DNA from: Clusia tigrina
Lineage: Eukaryota > Arthropoda > Insecta > Diptera > Clusiidae
Direction of reading: 5' to 3'
Assembly: GCA_920105625.2 (NCBI GenBank)
Contig: CAKKTE020000647.1
Location: 248,001-312,000 of the forward strand
DNA length: 64,000 nt
Shown here: piece by piece, positions 12,350 to 26,500 of the stretch
How positions within the stretch are numbered: the first letter of the stretch is position 1
Layout of the letters: each line of letters starts with the position of its first letter
Translations under genes and position numbers: made by a program
The notes under the pieces: model-generated
Databases searched by the model: none
What the model was told of the DNA's origin: nothing
What the model saw: only the letters and a program-made list of their open reading frames with translations

Positions 12350-13660
12350 AGTGTTTTATTTGGGATTCAAGGGTAGCATAGCTTTGAGCGTTAGCTTAAA
12401 TTGACAAGAGGCTCGAGTGCTTTATTGTTACAAAATTTCAAGGTTTTATGACGCTCCAGTAAAAAGTTACAAGCATTTGTATGTTGCAAACTTTGATAGG
12501 TGTAGGACATACCGTATAGAAGTTAGGGCCATTTGAAGTTTTATCAGTGATTGATTTGGGACTTAAGGGTAGCATAGCTTTGAGCGATGGCTTAAATTGA
12601 CAAATGGCTCGAGTACTTTATTGTTACAAAATTTCAAGGTTTTATGACGCTCCAGTGAAAAGTTACAAGCATTTGTAGGTTGCAAACTTTGATAGGTGTA
12701 GGGCGTACCGTATAGAAGTTAGGGCCATTTGAAGTTTTATCAGTGTTTGATTTGGGACTCAAGGGTAGCATAGCTTTGAGCGATAGCTTAAATTGACAAG
12801 AGGCTCGAGTACTTTATTGTTACAAAATTTCAAGGTTTTATGACGCTCCAGTAAAAAGTTACAAGCATTTGTATGTTGCAAACTTTGATAGGTGTAGGAC
12901 GTACCGTATAGAAGTTAGGGCCATTTGAAGTTTTATCAGTGTTTTATTTGGGATTCAAGGGTAGCATAGCTTTGAGCAATAGCTTAAATTGACAAGAGGC
13001 TCGAGTACTTTATTGTTACAAAATTTCAAGGTTTTATTACGCTCCAGTAAAAAGTTACAAGCATTTGTATGTTGCAAACTTTGATAGGTGTAGGACGTAC
13101 CGTACAGAATTTAGGGCCATTTGAAGTTTTATCAGTGTTTGATTCGGGACTTAAGGGTAGCACAGCTTTGAGCGATAGCTTAAATTGACAAGCGGCTCGA
13201 GTACTTTATTGTTACAAAATTTCAAGGTTTTATGACGCTCCAGTAAAAAGTTACAAGCATTTGTATGCTGCAAACTTTGATAGGTGTAGGACGTACCGTA
13301 TAGAAGTTAGGGCCATTTGAAGTTTTATCAGTGTTTGATTTGGGACTCAAGGGTAGCATAGCTTTGAGCGTTAGCTTAAATTGACAAGCGGCTCGAGTAC
13401 TTTATTGTTACAAAATTTCAATGTTTTATGACGCTCCAGTAAAAAGCTACAAGCATTTATATGCTGCAAACTTTGATAGGTATAGGACGTACCGTATAGA
13501 AGTTAGAGCCATTTGAAGTTTTATAAGTGTTTGATTTGGGACTCAAGGGTAGCATAGCTTTGAGCGATAGCTTAAATTGACAAGAGGCTCGAGTACTTTA
13601 TTGTTACAAAATTTCAAAGTTTTATGACGCTCCAGTAAAAAGTTACAAGCATTTATATGT
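12350..13660 (+). repeat. Lead block, copy 3
   Basis: Monomers from 12,350 on follow the order of copy 1, with gagtgcttt and gacatacc first, then the gcgatggc/tgtaggttgc/gggcgtacc monomer, and so on. The offset of 12,349 bp is 63 periods plus one base. The extra base comes from a 1-bp insertion near 11,740, where gttagggcc became gttacgggcc. Similarity fades in the seventh monomer. It differs from copy 1 at scattered bases, for example caaatgg near 12,603 in place of caagagg. Confidence 0.75.
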
Positions 13661-16072
13661 TGCAAACTTTGATAGGTGTAGGACGTACCGTATAGAAGTT
13701 CGGGCCATTTGAAGTTTTATCAGTGTTTGATTTGGGACTCAAGGGTAGCATAGCTTTGAGCAATAGCTTAAATTGACAAGAGGCTCGAGTACTTTATTGT
13801 TACAAAATTTCAAGGTTTTATTACGCTCCAATAAAAAGTTACAAGCATTTGTATGTTGCAAACTTTGATAGGTGTAGGACGTACCGTATAGAAATTAGGG
13901 CCATTTGAAGTTTTATCAGTATTTTATTTGGGATTCAAGGGTAGCATAGCTTGGAACAATAGCTTAAATTGACAAGAGGCTCGAGTACTTTATTGTTACA
14001 AAATTTCAATGTTTTATTACGCTCCAGTAAAAAGTTACAAGCATTTGTATGTTGCAAACTTTGATAGGTGTAGGACGTACCGTATAGAAGTTAGGGCCAT
14101 TTGAAGTTTTATTAGTGAATGATTTGGGACTTAAGGGTAGCATAGCTTTGAGCGATAGCTTAAATTGACAAGAGGCTCGAGAACTTTATTGTTACAAAAT
14201 TTCAAGGTTTTATGACGCTCCAGTAAAAAGTTACAAGCATTTGTATGTTGCAAACTTTGATAGGTGTAGGACGTACCGTATAGAAGTTAGGGCCATTTGA
14301 AGTTTTATCAGTGTTTTATTTGGGATTCAAGGGTAGCATAGCTTTGAGCAATAGCTTAAATTGACAAGAGGCTCGAGTACTTTATTGTTACAAAATTTCT
14401 AGGTTTTATTACGCTCCAGTAAAAAGTTACAAGCATTTGTATGTTGCAAACTTTGATAGGTGTAGGACGTACCGTACAGAATTTAGGGCCATTTGAAGTT
14501 TTATCAGTGTTTGATTCGGGACTTAAGGGTAGCATAGCTTTGAGCGATAGCTTAAATTGACAAGCGGCTCGAGTACTTTATTGTTACAAAATTTCAAAGT
14601 TTTATGACGCTCCAGTAAAAAGTTACAAGCATTTATATGTTGCAAACTTTGATAGGTGTAGGACGTACCGTATAGAAGTTAGGGCCATTTGAAGTTTTAT
14701 CAGTGATTGATTTGGGACTTAAGGGTAGCATAGCTTTGAGCGATGGCTTAAATTGACAAGAGGCTCGAGTACTTTATTGTTACAAAATTTCAAGGTTTTA
14801 TGACGCTCCAGTAAAAAGTTACAAGCATTTGTATGTTGCAAACTTTGATAGGTATAGGACGTACCGTATAGAAGTTAGGGCCATTTGAAGTTTTATAAGT
14901 GTTTGATTTGGGACTCAAGGGTAGCATAGCTTTGAGCGATAACTTAAATTGACAAGAGGCTCGATTACTTTATTGTTACAAAATTTCAAAGTTTTATGAC
15001 GCTCCAGTAAAAAGTTACAAGCATTTATATGTTGCAAACTTTGATAGGTGTAGGACGTACCGTATAGAAGTTAGGGCCATTTGAAGTTTTATCAGTGTTT
15101 GATTTGGGATTCAAGGGTAGCATAGCTTTGAGCGTTAGCTTAAATTGACAAGAGGCTCGAGTGCTTTATTGTTACAAAATTTCAAGGTTTTATGACGCTC
15201 CAGTAAAAAGTTACAAGCATTTGTATGTTGCAAACTTTGATAGGTGTAGGACGTACCGTACAGAAGTTAGGGCCATTTGAAGTTTTATCAGTGTTTTATT
15301 TGGGATTCAAGGGTAGCATAGCTTTGAGCAATAGCTTAAATTGACAAGATTCTCGAGTACTTTATTGTTACAAATTTCAAGGTTTTATGACGCTCCAGTA
15401 AAAAGTTACAAGCATTTGTATGTTGCAAACTCTGATAGGTGTAGGACGTACCGTATAGAAGTAAGGGCCATTTGAAGTTTTATCAGTGTTTTATTTGGGA
15501 TTCAACGGTAGCATAGCTTTGAGCAATAGCTTAAATTGACAAGAGGCTCGAGTACTTTATTGTTACAAAATTTCAATGTTTTATTACGCTCCAGTAATAA
15601 GTTACAAGCATTTGTATGTTGCAAACTTTGATAGGTGTAGGATGTACCGTATAGAAGTTAGGGTCATTTGAAGTTTTATCAGTGTTTGATTCGGGACTTA
15701 AGGGTAGCATAGCTTTTAGCAATAGCTTAAATTGACAAGAGGCTCGAGTACTTTATTGTTACAAAATTTCAAGGTTTTATGACGCTCCAGTAAAAAGTTA
15801 CAAGCATTTGTATGTTGCAAACTCTGATAGGTGTAGGACGTACCGTATAGAAGTAAGGGCCATTTGAAGTTTTATCAGTGTTTTATTTGGGATTCAAGGG
15901 TAGCATAGCTTTGAGCGATAGCTTAAATTGACAAGAGGCTCGAGTACTTTATTGATACAAAATTTCAAGGTTTTATGACGCTCCAGTAAAAAGTTACAAG
16001 CATTTATATGTTGCAATCTTTGATAGGTGTAGGACGTACCGTATAGAAGATAGGGCCATTTGAAGTTTTATC
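13660..16072 (+). repeat. Mosaic monomers between regions 1 and 2
   Basis: About a dozen monomers mix region-1 types (gcttggaacaatag, ttattacg, gattcggg) with the first region-2 types (ctctgatagg with gaagtaagg, and attgatac). I saw no unit repeated as a block within it. A 1-bp deletion (caaatttc for caaaatttc) lies near 15,372, and a gattcttc-like change (agattctcgag) at about 15,348 removes the usual context of the XhoI site. No gene or foreign sequence is present. Confidence 0.7.
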
Positions 16073-17170
16073 AGTGTTTTATTTGGGATTCAAGGGTAGC
16101 ATAGCTTTGAGAAATAGCTTAAATTGACAAGAGGCTCGAGTGCTCTATTGTTACAAAATTTCAATGTTTTATGACGCTCCAGTAAAAAGTTATAAGCATT
16201 TGTATGTTGCAAACTTTGATAGGTGTAGGACGTACCATACAGAAGTTGGGGCCATTTGAAGTTTTATCAGTGTTTGATTTGGGACTCAAGGGTAGCATAG
16301 CTTTGAGCGATAGCTTAAATTGACAAGCGGCTCGAGTACTTTATTGTTACAAAATTTCAGGGTTTTATGACGCTCCAGTAAAAAGTCACAAGCATTTGTA
16401 TGTTGCAAACTTTGATAGGTGTAGGACGTACCGTATAGAAGATAGGGCCATTTGAAGTTTTATCAGTGTTTTATTTGGGATTCAAGGGTAGCATAGCTTT
16501 GAGAAATAGCTTAAATTGACAAGAGGCTCGAGTGCTCTATTGTTACAAAATTTCAATGTTTTATGACGCTCCAGTAAAAAGTTATAAGCATTTGTATGTT
16601 GCAAACTTTGATAGGTGTAGGACGTACCATACAGAAGTTGGGGCCATTTGAAGTTTTATCAGTGTTTGATTTGGGACTCAAGGGTAGCATAGCTTTGAGC
16701 GATAGCTTAAATTGACAAGTGGCTCGAGTACTTTATTGTTACAAAATTTCAGGGTTTTATGACGCTCCAGTAAAAAGTCACAAGCATTTGTATGTTGCAA
16801 ACTTTGTTAGGTGTAGGACGTACCGTATACAAGTTAGGACCATTTGAAGTTTTATCAGTGTTTGATTTGGGATTCAAGGGTAGCATAGCTTTGAGCGATA
16901 GCTTAAATTGACAAGAGGCTCGAGTACTTTATTGATACAAAATTTCAAGGTTTTATGACGCTCCAGTAAAAAGTTACAAGCATTTATATGTTGCAAACTT
17001 TGATAGGTGTAGGACGTACCGTATAGAAGATAGGGCCATTTGAAGTTTTATCAGTGTTTTATTTGGGATTCAAGGGTAGCATAGCTTTGAGCGTTAGCTT
17101 AAATTGACAAGAGGCTCGAGGTCTTTATTGTTACAAAATTTCAAGGTTTTATGACGCTCCAGTAAAAAGT
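16073..17170 (+). repeat. Region-2 block, left copy (offset 1,764 bp)
   Basis: This block starts with the distinctive gagaaatagc / gtgctctattg / accatacag monomer, then a tttcaggg / gtcacaagc monomer. The pair then repeats 392 bp on (gagaaatagc at 16,109 and 16,501). It continues through gtatacaagttagg (16,829), an attgatac monomer and the rare cgaggtctttattg (about 17,119). The whole series recurs at 17,837-18,934, nine monomers downstream. Confidence 0.8.
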
Positions 17171-17836
17171 TACAAGCATTTGTATGTTGCAAACTTTGAT
17201 AGGTGTAGGACGTACCGTATAGAAGTTAGGGCCATTTGAAGTTTTATAAGTGTTTGATTTGGGATTTAAGGGTAGCATAGCTTTTAGCAAAAGCTTAAAT
17301 TGACAAGAGGCTCGAGTACTTTATTGTTACAAAATTTCAATGTTTTATTACGCTCCAGTAAAAAGTTACAAGCATTTGTATGTTGCAAACTTTGATAGGT
17401 GTAGGATGTACCGTATAGAAGTTAGGGTCATTTGAAGTTTTATCAGTGTTTGATTCGGGACTTAAGGGTAGCATAGCTTTTAGCAATAGCTTAAATTGAC
17501 AAGAGGCTCGAGTACTTTATTGTTACAAAATTTCAAGGTTTTATGACGCTTCAGTAAAAAGTTACAAGCATTTGTATGTTGCAAACTTTGATAGGTGTAG
17601 GACGTACCGTACAGAAGTTAGGGCCATTTGAAGTTTTATCAGTGTTTTATTTGGGATTCAAGGGAATCATAGCTTTGAGCAATAGCTTAAATTGACAAGA
17701 GGCTCGAGTACTTTATTGTTACAAAATTTCAAGGTTTTATGACGCTCCAGTAAAAAGTTACAAGCATTTGTATGTTGCAAACTCTGATAGGTGTAGGACG
17801 TACCGTATAGAAGTAAGGGCCATTTGAAGTTTTATC

Positions 17837-18934
17837 AGTGTTTTATTTGGGATTCAAGGGTAGCATAGCTTTGAGAAATAGCTTAAATTGACAAGAGGCT
17901 CGAGTGCTCTATTGTTACAAAATTTCAATGTTTTATGACGCTCCAGTAAAAAGTTATAAGCATTTGTATGTTGCAAACTTTGATAGGTGTAGGACGTACC
18001 ATACAGAAGTTGGGGCCATTTGAAGTTTTATCAGTGTTTGATTTGGGACTCAAGGGTAGCATAGCTTTGAGCGATAGCTTAAATTGACAAGAGGCTCGAG
18101 TACTTTATTGTTACAAAATTTCAGGGTTTTATGACGCTCCAGTAAAAAGTCACAAGCATTTGTATGTTGCAAACTTTGATAGGTGTAGGACGTACCGTAT
18201 AGAAGATAGGGCCATTTGAAGTTTTATCAGTGTTTTATTTGGGATTCAAGGGTAGCATAGCTTTGAGAAATAGCTTAAATTGTCAAGAGGCTCGAGTGCT
18301 CTATTGTTACAAAATTTCAACGTTTTATGACGCTCCAGTAAAAAGTTATAAGCATTTGTATGTTGCAAACTTTGATAGGTGTAGGACGTACCATACAGAA
18401 GTTGGGGCCATTTGAAGTTTTATCAGTGTTTGATTTGGGACTCAAGGGTAGCATAGCTTTGAGCGATAGCTTAAATTGACAAGCGGCTCGAGTACTTTAT
18501 TGTTACAAAATTTCAGGGTTTTATGACGCTCCAGTAAAAAGTCACAAGCATTTGTATGTTGCAAACTTTGTTAGGTGTAGGACGTACCGTATACAAGTTA
18601 GGACCATTTGAAGTTTTATCAGTGTTTGATTTGGGATTCAAGGGTAGCATAGCTTTGAGCGATAGCTTAAATTGACAAGAGGCTCGAGTACTTTATTGAT
18701 ACAAAATTTCAAGGTTTTATGACGCTCCAGTAAAAAGTTACAAGCATTTATATGTTGCAAACTTTGATAGGTGTAGGACGTACCGTATAGAAGATAGGGC
18801 CATTTGAAGTTTTATCAGTGTTTTATGTGGGATTCAAGGGTAGCATAGCTTTGAGCGTTAGCTTAAATTGACAAGAGGCTCGAGGTCTTTATTGTTACAA
18901 AATTTCAAGGTTTTATGACGCTCCAGTAAAAAGT
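17837..18934 (+). repeat. Region-2 block, right copy
   Basis: This matches 16,073-17,170 at exactly 1,764 bp. gtatacaagttagg is at 18,593 and cgaggtcttt at about 18,881. It differs at scattered bases, for example tttcaacg and attgtcaag in the second gagaaatagc monomer. Homology ends where this copy has gtcacaagc and the left copy has gttacaagc. Confidence 0.8.
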
Positions 18935-20972
18935 CACAAGCATTTGTATGTTGCAAACTCTGATAGGTGTAGGACGTACCGTATAGAAGTAAGGGCCATT
19001 TGAAGTTTTATCAGTGTTTTATTTGGGATTCAAGGGTAGCATAGCTTTGAGCGATAGCTTAAATTGACAAGAGGCTCGAGTACTTTATTGATACAAAATT
19101 TCAAGGTTTTATGACGCTCCAGTAAAAAGTTACAAGCATTTATATGTTGCAAACTTTGATAGGTGTAGGACGTACCGTATAGAAGATAGGGCCATTTGAA
19201 GTTTTATCAGTGTTTTATTTGGGATTCAAGGGTAGCATAGCTTTGAGAAATAGCTTAAATTGACAAGAGGCTCGAGTGCTCTATTGTTACAAAATTTCAA
19301 TGTTTTATGACGCTCCAGTAATAAGTTACAAGCATTTGTATGTTGCAAACTTTGATAGGTGTAGGACGTACCATACAGAAGTTGGGGCCATTTGAAGTTT
19401 TATCAGTGTTTGATTTGGGACTCAAGGGTAGCATAGCTTTGAGCGATAGCTTAAATTGACAAGCGGCTCGAGTACTTTATTGTTACAATATTTCAGGGTT
19501 TTATGACGCTCCAGTAAAAAGTCACAAGCATTTGTATGTTGCAAACTTTGATAGGTGTAGGACGTACCGTATAGAAGTTAGAGCTATTTGAAGTTTTATC
19601 AGTGTTTGATTTGGGACTCAAGGGTAGTATAGCTTTGAGCGATAGCTTAAATTGACAAGAGGCTCGAGTACTTTATTGTTACAAAATTTCAAGGTTTTAT
19701 GACGCTCCAGTAAAAAGTTACAAGCATTTGTATGTTGCAAACTTTGATAGGTGTAGGACGTACCGTATAGAAGTTAGGGACATTTGAAGTTTTATAAGTG
19801 TTTGATTTGGGATTTAAGGGTAGCATAGCTTTCAGCAATAGCTTAAATTGACAAGAGGCTCGAGTACTTTATTGTTACAAAATTTCAATGTTTTATTACG
19901 CTCCAGTAAAAAGTTACAAGCATTTGTATGTTGCAAACTTTGATAGGTGTAGGATGTACCGTATAGAAGTTAGGGCCATTTGAAGTTTTATCAGTGTTTG
20001 ATTCGGGACTTAAGGGTAGCATAGCTTTTAGCAATAGCTTAAATTGACAAGAGGCTCGAGTACTTTATTGTTACAAAATTTCAAGGTTTTATGACGCTCC
20101 AGTAAAAAGTTACAAGCATTTGTATGTTGCAAACTTTGATAGGTGTAGGACGTACCGTACAGAAGTTAGGGCCATTTGAAGTTTTATCAGTGTTTTATTT
20201 GGGATTCAAGGGTAGCATAGCTTTGAGCAATAGCTTAAATTGACAAGAGGCTCGAGTACTTTATTGTTACAAAATTTCAAGGTTTTATGACGCTCCAGTA
20301 AAAAGTTACAAGCATTTGTATGTTGCAAACTCTGATAGGTGTAGGACGTACCGTATAGAAGTAAGGGCCATTTGAAGTTTTATCAGTGTTTTATTTGGGA
20401 TTCAAGGGTAGCATAGCTTTGAGCGATAGCTTAAATTGACAAGAGGCTCGAGTACTTTATTGATACAAAATTTCAAGGTTTTATGACGCTCCAGTAAAAA
20501 GTTACAAGCATTTATATGTTGCAAACTTTGATAGGTGTAGGACGTACCGTATAGAAGATAGGGCCATTTGAAGTTTTATCAGTGTTTTATTTGGGATTCA
20601 AGGGTAGCATAGCTTTGAGAAATAGCTTAAATTGACAAGAGGCTCGAGTGCTCTATTGTTACAAAATTTCAATGTTTTATGACGCTCCAGTAAAAAGTTA
20701 TAAGCATTTGTATGTTGCAAACTTTGATAGGTGTAGGACGTACCATACAGAAGTTGGGGCCATTTGAAGTTTTATCAGTGTTTGATTTGGGACTCAAGGG
20801 TAGCATAGCTTTGAGCGATAGCTTAAATTGACAAGCGGCTCGAGTACTTTATTGTTACAATATTTCAGGGTTTTATGACGCTCCAGTAAAAAGTCACAAG
20901 CATTTGTATGTTGCAAACTTTGATAGGTGTAGGACGTACCGTATAGAAGATAGGGCCATTTGAAGTTTTATC
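18935..20972 (+). repeat. Region-2 mosaic, partly a copy of 17.2-17.9 kb
   Basis: Monomers at about 19,797 onward (gggatttaagg with tttcagcaatag, then gattcgggactt with cttttagcaatag) match those from 17,249 at an offset of 2,548 bp (13 monomers). The gagaaatagc monomers appear again at 19,245 and 20,617, seven periods apart. The content is wholly satellite. Confidence 0.7.
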
Positions 20973-22420
20973 AGTGTTTGATTCGGGACTCAAGGGTAGC
21001 ATAGCTTTGAGCGTTAGCTTAAATTGACAAGAGACTCGAGTACTTTATTGTTACAAAATTTCAAGGTTTTATGACGCTCCAGTAAAAAGTTACAAGCATT
21101 TGTATGTTGCAAACTTTGATAGGTGTAGGACGTACCGTATAGAAGTTAGGGACATTTGAAGTTTTATCAGTGTTTGATTTGGGACTCAAGGGTAGCATAG
21201 CTTTGAGCAATAGCTTAAATTGACAAGAGGCTCGAGTACTTTATTGTTACAAATTTTCAATGTTTTATGACGCTCCAGTAAAAAGTTACAAGCATTTGTA
21301 TGTTGCAAACTTTGATAGGTGTAGGACGTACCGTATAAAATTTAGGGCCATTTGAAGTTTTATCAGTGTTTGATTCGGGACTTAAGGGTAGCATAGCTTT
21401 GAGCGACAGCTTAAATTGACAAGAGACTCGAGTACTTTATTGTTACAAAATTTCAAGGTTTTATGACGCTCCAGTAAAAAGTTACAAGCATTTGTATGTT
21501 GCAAACTTTGATAGGTGTAGGACGTACCGTATAGAAGTAAGGGCCATTTAAAGTTTTATCAGTGTTTTATTTGGGATTCAAGGGTAGCATAGCTTTGAGC
21601 AATAGCTTAAATTGACAAGAGGCTCGAGTACTTTATTGTTACAAAATTTCAAGGTTTTATGACGCTCCAGGGAAAAGTTACAAGCACTTGTATGTTGCAA
21701 ACTTTGATAGGTGTAGGACGTACCGTATAGAAGTTAGGGCCATTTGAAGTTTTATCAGTGTTTGATTTGGGACTCAAGGGTAGCATAGCTTTGAGCGATA
21801 GCTTAAATTGACAAGAGGCTCGAGTACTTTATTGTTACAAAATTTCAAGGTTTTATGACGCTCCAGTGAAAAGTTACAAGCATTTGTATGTTGCAAACTT
21901 TGATAGGTGTAGGACGTACCGTATAGAAGTTAGGGCCATTTGATGTTTTATCAGTGTTTGATTTGGGACTTAAGGGTAGCATAGCTTTGAGCGATAGCTT
22001 AAATTGACAAGAGACTCGAGTACTTTATTGATACAAAATTTCAAGGTTTTATGACGCTCCAGTAAAAAGTTGCAAACATTTATATGTTGCAAACTTTGAT
22101 AGGTGTAGGACGTACCGTATAGAAGATAGGGCCATTTGAAGTTTTATCAGAAGTTATTTGGGATTCAAGGGTAGCATAGCTTTAAGAAATAGCTTAAATT
22201 GACAAGAGGCTCGAGTGCTTTATTGTTACAAAATTTCAATGTTTTATGACGCTCCAGTAAAAAGTTATAAGCATTTGTATGTTGCAAACTTTGATAGGTG
22301 TAGGACGTACCGTATAGAAGTTAGGGCCATTTGAAGTTTTATCAGTGTTTGATTTGGGACTCAAGGGTAGCATAGCTTTGAGCGATAGCTTAAATTGACA
22401 AGCGGCTCGAGTACTTTATT
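20973..22420 (+). repeat. Eight-monomer HOR, first (isolated) copy
   Basis: The order is m3 (20,973; gattcggg, gcgttagc, gagactcg), m4 (21,169; caaattttcaatg, ataaaattt), m5 (21,365; gcgacagc, gaagtaagg, ccatttaaag), m6 (21,561; ccagggaaaag, gcacttg), m7 (21,757; ccagtgaaaag), m8 (21,953; gttgcaaacatttatatg, gaagatagg), m1 (22,149; the 195-bp monomer beginning agaagttatttggg, with ttaagaaatag) and the first part of m2. Inside m2 it switches to a region-2 sequence. Numbering follows the tandem copies downstream. Confidence 0.85.
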
Positions 22421-22539
22421 GTTACAAAATTTCAAGGTTTTATGACGCTCCAGTAAAAAGTTACAAGCATTTGTAAGTTGCAAACTCTGATAGGTGTAGG
22501 ACGTACCGTATAGAAGTAAGGGCCATTTGAAGTTTTATC

Positions 22540-23519
22540 AGTGTTTTATTTGGGATTCAAGGGTAGCATAGCTTTGAGCGATAGCTTAAATTGACAAGAG
22601 GCTCGAGTACTTTATTGATACAAAATTTCAAGGTTTTATGACGCTCCAGTAAAAAGTTACAAGCATTTATATGTTGCAAACTTTGATAGGTGTAGGACGT
22701 ACCGTATAGAAGATAGGGCCATTTGAAGTTTTATCAGTGTTTTATTTGGGATTCAAGGGTAGCATAGCTTTGAGAAATAGCTTAAATTGACAAGAGGCTC
22801 GAGTGCTCTATTGTTACAAAATTTCAATGTTTTATGACGCTCCAGTAAAAAGTTATAAGCATTTTTATGTTGCAAACTTTGATAGGTGTAGGACGTACCA
22901 TACAGAAGTTGGGGCCATTTGAAGTTTTACCAGTGTTTGATTTGGGACTCAAGGGTAGCATAGCTTTGAGCTATAGCTTAAATTGACAAGCGGCTCGAGT
23001 ACTTTATTGTTACAAAATTTCAGGGTTTTATGACGCTCCAGTAAAAAGTCACAAGCATTTGTATGTTGCAAACTTTGATAGGTGTAGGACGTACCGTATA
23101 GAAGATAGGGCCATTTGAAGTTTTATCAGTGTTTTATTTGGGATTCAAGGGTAGCATAGCTTTGAGAAATAGCTTAAATTGACAAGAGGCTCGAGTGCTC
23201 TATTGTTACAAAATTTCAATGTTTTATGACGCTCCAGTAAAAAGTTATAAGCATTTGTATGTTGCAAACTTTGATAGGTGTAGGACGTACCATACAGAAG
23301 TTGGGGCCATTTGAAGTTTTATCAGTGTTTGATTTGGGACTCAAGGGTAGCATAGCTTTGAGCGATAGCTTAAATTGACAAGCGGCTCGAGTACTTTATT
23401 GTTACAAAATTTCAGGGTTTTATGACGCTCCAGTAAAAAGTCACAAGCATTTTTATGTTGCAAACATTGTTAGGTGTAGGACGTACCGTATACAAGTTAG
23501 GACCATTTGAAGTTTTATC
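22540..23519 (+). repeat. Five region-2 monomers inserted within the 8-mer HOR array
   Basis: The five monomers at 22,540, 22,736, 22,932, 23,128 and 23,324 are of the attgatac, gagaaatagc, tttcaggg, gagaaatagc and tttcaggg/gtatacaag types, as in 16-20 kb. They do not belong to the 8-mer unit. They sit between its first copy and the following ones, with 196-bp register preserved at both joints. This is an exchange or insertion of one satellite family into another. Confidence 0.75.
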
Positions 23520-26500
23520 AGTGTTTGATTCGGGACTCAAGGGTAGCATAGCTTTGAGCGTTAGCTTAAATTGACAAGAGACTCGAGTACTTTATTGTTA
23601 CAAAATTTCAAGGTTTTATGACGCTCCAGTAAAAAGTTACAAGCATTTGTATGTTGCAAACTTTGATAGGTGTAGGACGTACCGTATAGAAGTAAGGGCC
23701 ATTTAAAGTTTTATCAGTGTTTTATTTGGGATTCAAGGGTAGCATAGCTTTGAGCAATAGCTTAAATTGACAAGAGGCTCGAGTACTTTATTGTTACAAA
23801 ATTTCAAGGTTTTATGACGCTCCAGGGAAAAGTTACAAGCACTTGTATGTTGCAAACTTTGATAGGTGTAGGACGTACCGTATAGAAGTTAGGGCCATTT
23901 GAAGTTTTATCAGTGTTTGATTTGGGACTCAAGGGTAGCATAGCTTTGAGCGATAGCTTAAATTGACAAGAGGCTCGAGTACTTTATTGTTACAAAATTA
24001 GAAGGTTTTATGACGCTCCAGTGAAAAGTTACAAGCATTTGTATGTTGCAAACTTTGATAGGTGTAGGACGTACCGTATAGAAGTTAGGGCCATTTGAAG
24101 TTTTATCAGTGTTTGATTTGGGACTTAAGGGTAGCATAGCTTTGAGCGATAGCTTAAATAGACAAGAGACTCGAGTACTTTATTGATACAAAATTTCAAG
24201 GTTTTATGACGCTCCACTAAAAAGTTGCAAACATTTATATGTTGCAAACTTTGATAGGTGTAGGACGTACCGTATAGAAGATAGGGCCATTTGAAGTTTT
24301 ATCAGAAGTTATTTGGGATTCAAGGGTAGCATAGCTTTAAGAAATAGCTTAAATTGACAAGAGGCTCGAGTGCTTTATTGTTACAAAATTTCAATGTTTT
24401 ATGACGCTCCAGTAAAAAGTTATAAGCATTTGTATGTTGCAAACTTTGATAGGTGTAGGACGTACCGTATAGAAGTTAGGGCCATTTGAAGTTTTATCAG
24501 TGTTTGATTTGGGACTCAAGGGTAGCATAGCTTTGAGCGATAGCTTAAATTGACAAGCGGCTCGAGTACTTTATTGTTACAAAATTTCAGGGTTTTATGA
24601 CGCTCCAGTAAAAAGTCACAAGCATTTGTATGTTGCAAACTTTGTTAGGTGTAGGACGTATCGTATAGAAGTTAGGGCCATTTGAAGTTTTATCAGTGTT
24701 TGATTCGGGACTCAAGGGTAGCATAGCTTTGAGCGTTAGCTTAAATTGACAAGAGACTCGAGTACTTTATTGTTACAAAATTTCAAGGTTTTATGACGCT
24801 CCAGTAAAAAGTTACAAGCATTTGTATGTTGCAAACTTTGATAGGTGTAGGACGTACCGTATAGAAGTTAGGGCCATTTGAAGTTTTATCAGTGTTTTAT
24901 TTGGGATTCAAGGGTAGCATAGCTTTGAGCAATAGCTTAAATTGACAAGAGGCTCGAGTACTTTATTGTTACAAATTTTCAATGTTTTATGACGCTCCAG
25001 TAAAAAGTTACAAGCATTTGTATGTTGCAAACTTTGATAGGTGTAGGACGTACCGTATAAAATTTAGGGCCATTTGAAGTTTTATCAGTGTTTGATTCGG
25101 GACTTAAGGGTAGCATAGCTTTGAGCGACAGCTTAAATTGACAAGAGACTCGAGTACTTTATTGTTACAAAATTTCAAGGTTTTATGACGCTCCAGTAAA
25201 AAGTTACAAGCATTTGTATGTTGCAAACTTTGATAGGTGTAGGACGTACCGTATAGAAGTAAGGGCCATTTAAAGTTTTATCAGTGTTTTATTTGGGATT
25301 CAAGGGTAGCATAGCTTTGAGCAATAGCTTAAATTGACAAGAGGCTCGAGTACTTTATTGTTACAAAATTTCAAGGTTTTATGACGCTCCAGGGAAAAGT
25401 TACAAGCACTTGTATGTTGCAAACTTTGATAGGTGTAGGACGTACCGTATAGAAGTTAGGGCCATTTGAAGTTTTATCAGTGTTTGATTTGGGACTCAAG
25501 GGTAGCATAGCTTTGAGCGATAGCTTAAATTGACAAGAGGCTCGAGTACTTTATTGTTACAAAATTTCAAGGTTTTATGACGCTCCAGTAAAAAGTTACA
25601 AGCATTTGTATGTTGCAAACTTTGATAGGTGTAGGACGTACCGTATAGAAGTTAGGGCCATTTGAAGTTTTATCAGTGTTTGATTTGGGACTTAAGGGTA
25701 GCATAACTTTGAGCGATAGCTTAAATTGACAAGAGACTCGAGTACTTTATTGATACAAAATTTCAAGGTTTTATGACGCTCCAGTAAAAAGTTGCAAACA
25801 TTTATATGTTGCAAACTTTGATAGGTGTAGGACGTACCGTATAGAAGATAGGGCCATTTGAAGTTTTATCAGAAGTTATTTGGGATTCAAGGGTAGCATA
25901 GCTTTAAGAAATAGCTTAAATTGACAAGAGGCTCGAGTGCTTTATTGTTACAAAATTTCAATGTTTTATGACGCTCCAGTAAAAAGTTATAAGCATTTGT
26001 ATGTTGCAAACTTTGATAGGTGTAGGACGTACCGTATAGAAGTTAGGGCCATTTGAAGTTTTATCAGTGTTTGATTTGGGACTCAAGGGTAGCATAGCTT
26101 TGAGCGATAGCTTAAATTGACAAGCGGCTCGAGTACTTTATTGTTACAAAATTTCAGGGTTTTATGACGCTCCAGTAAAAAGTCACAAGCATTTGTATGT
26201 TGCAAACTTTGTTAGGTGTAGGACGTATCGTATAGAAGTTAGGGCCATTTGAAGTTTTATCAGTGTTTGATTCGGGACTCAAGGGTAGCATAGCTTTGAG
26301 CGTTAGCTTAAATTGACAAGAGACTCGAGTACTTTATTGTTACTAAATTTCAAGGTTTTATGACGCTCCAGTAAAAAGTTACAAGCATTTGTATGTTGCA
26401 AACTTTGATAGGTGTAGGACGTACCGTATAGAAGTTAGGGCCATTTGAAGTTTTATCAGTGTTTTATTTGGGATTCAAGGGTAGCATAGCTTTGAGCAAT

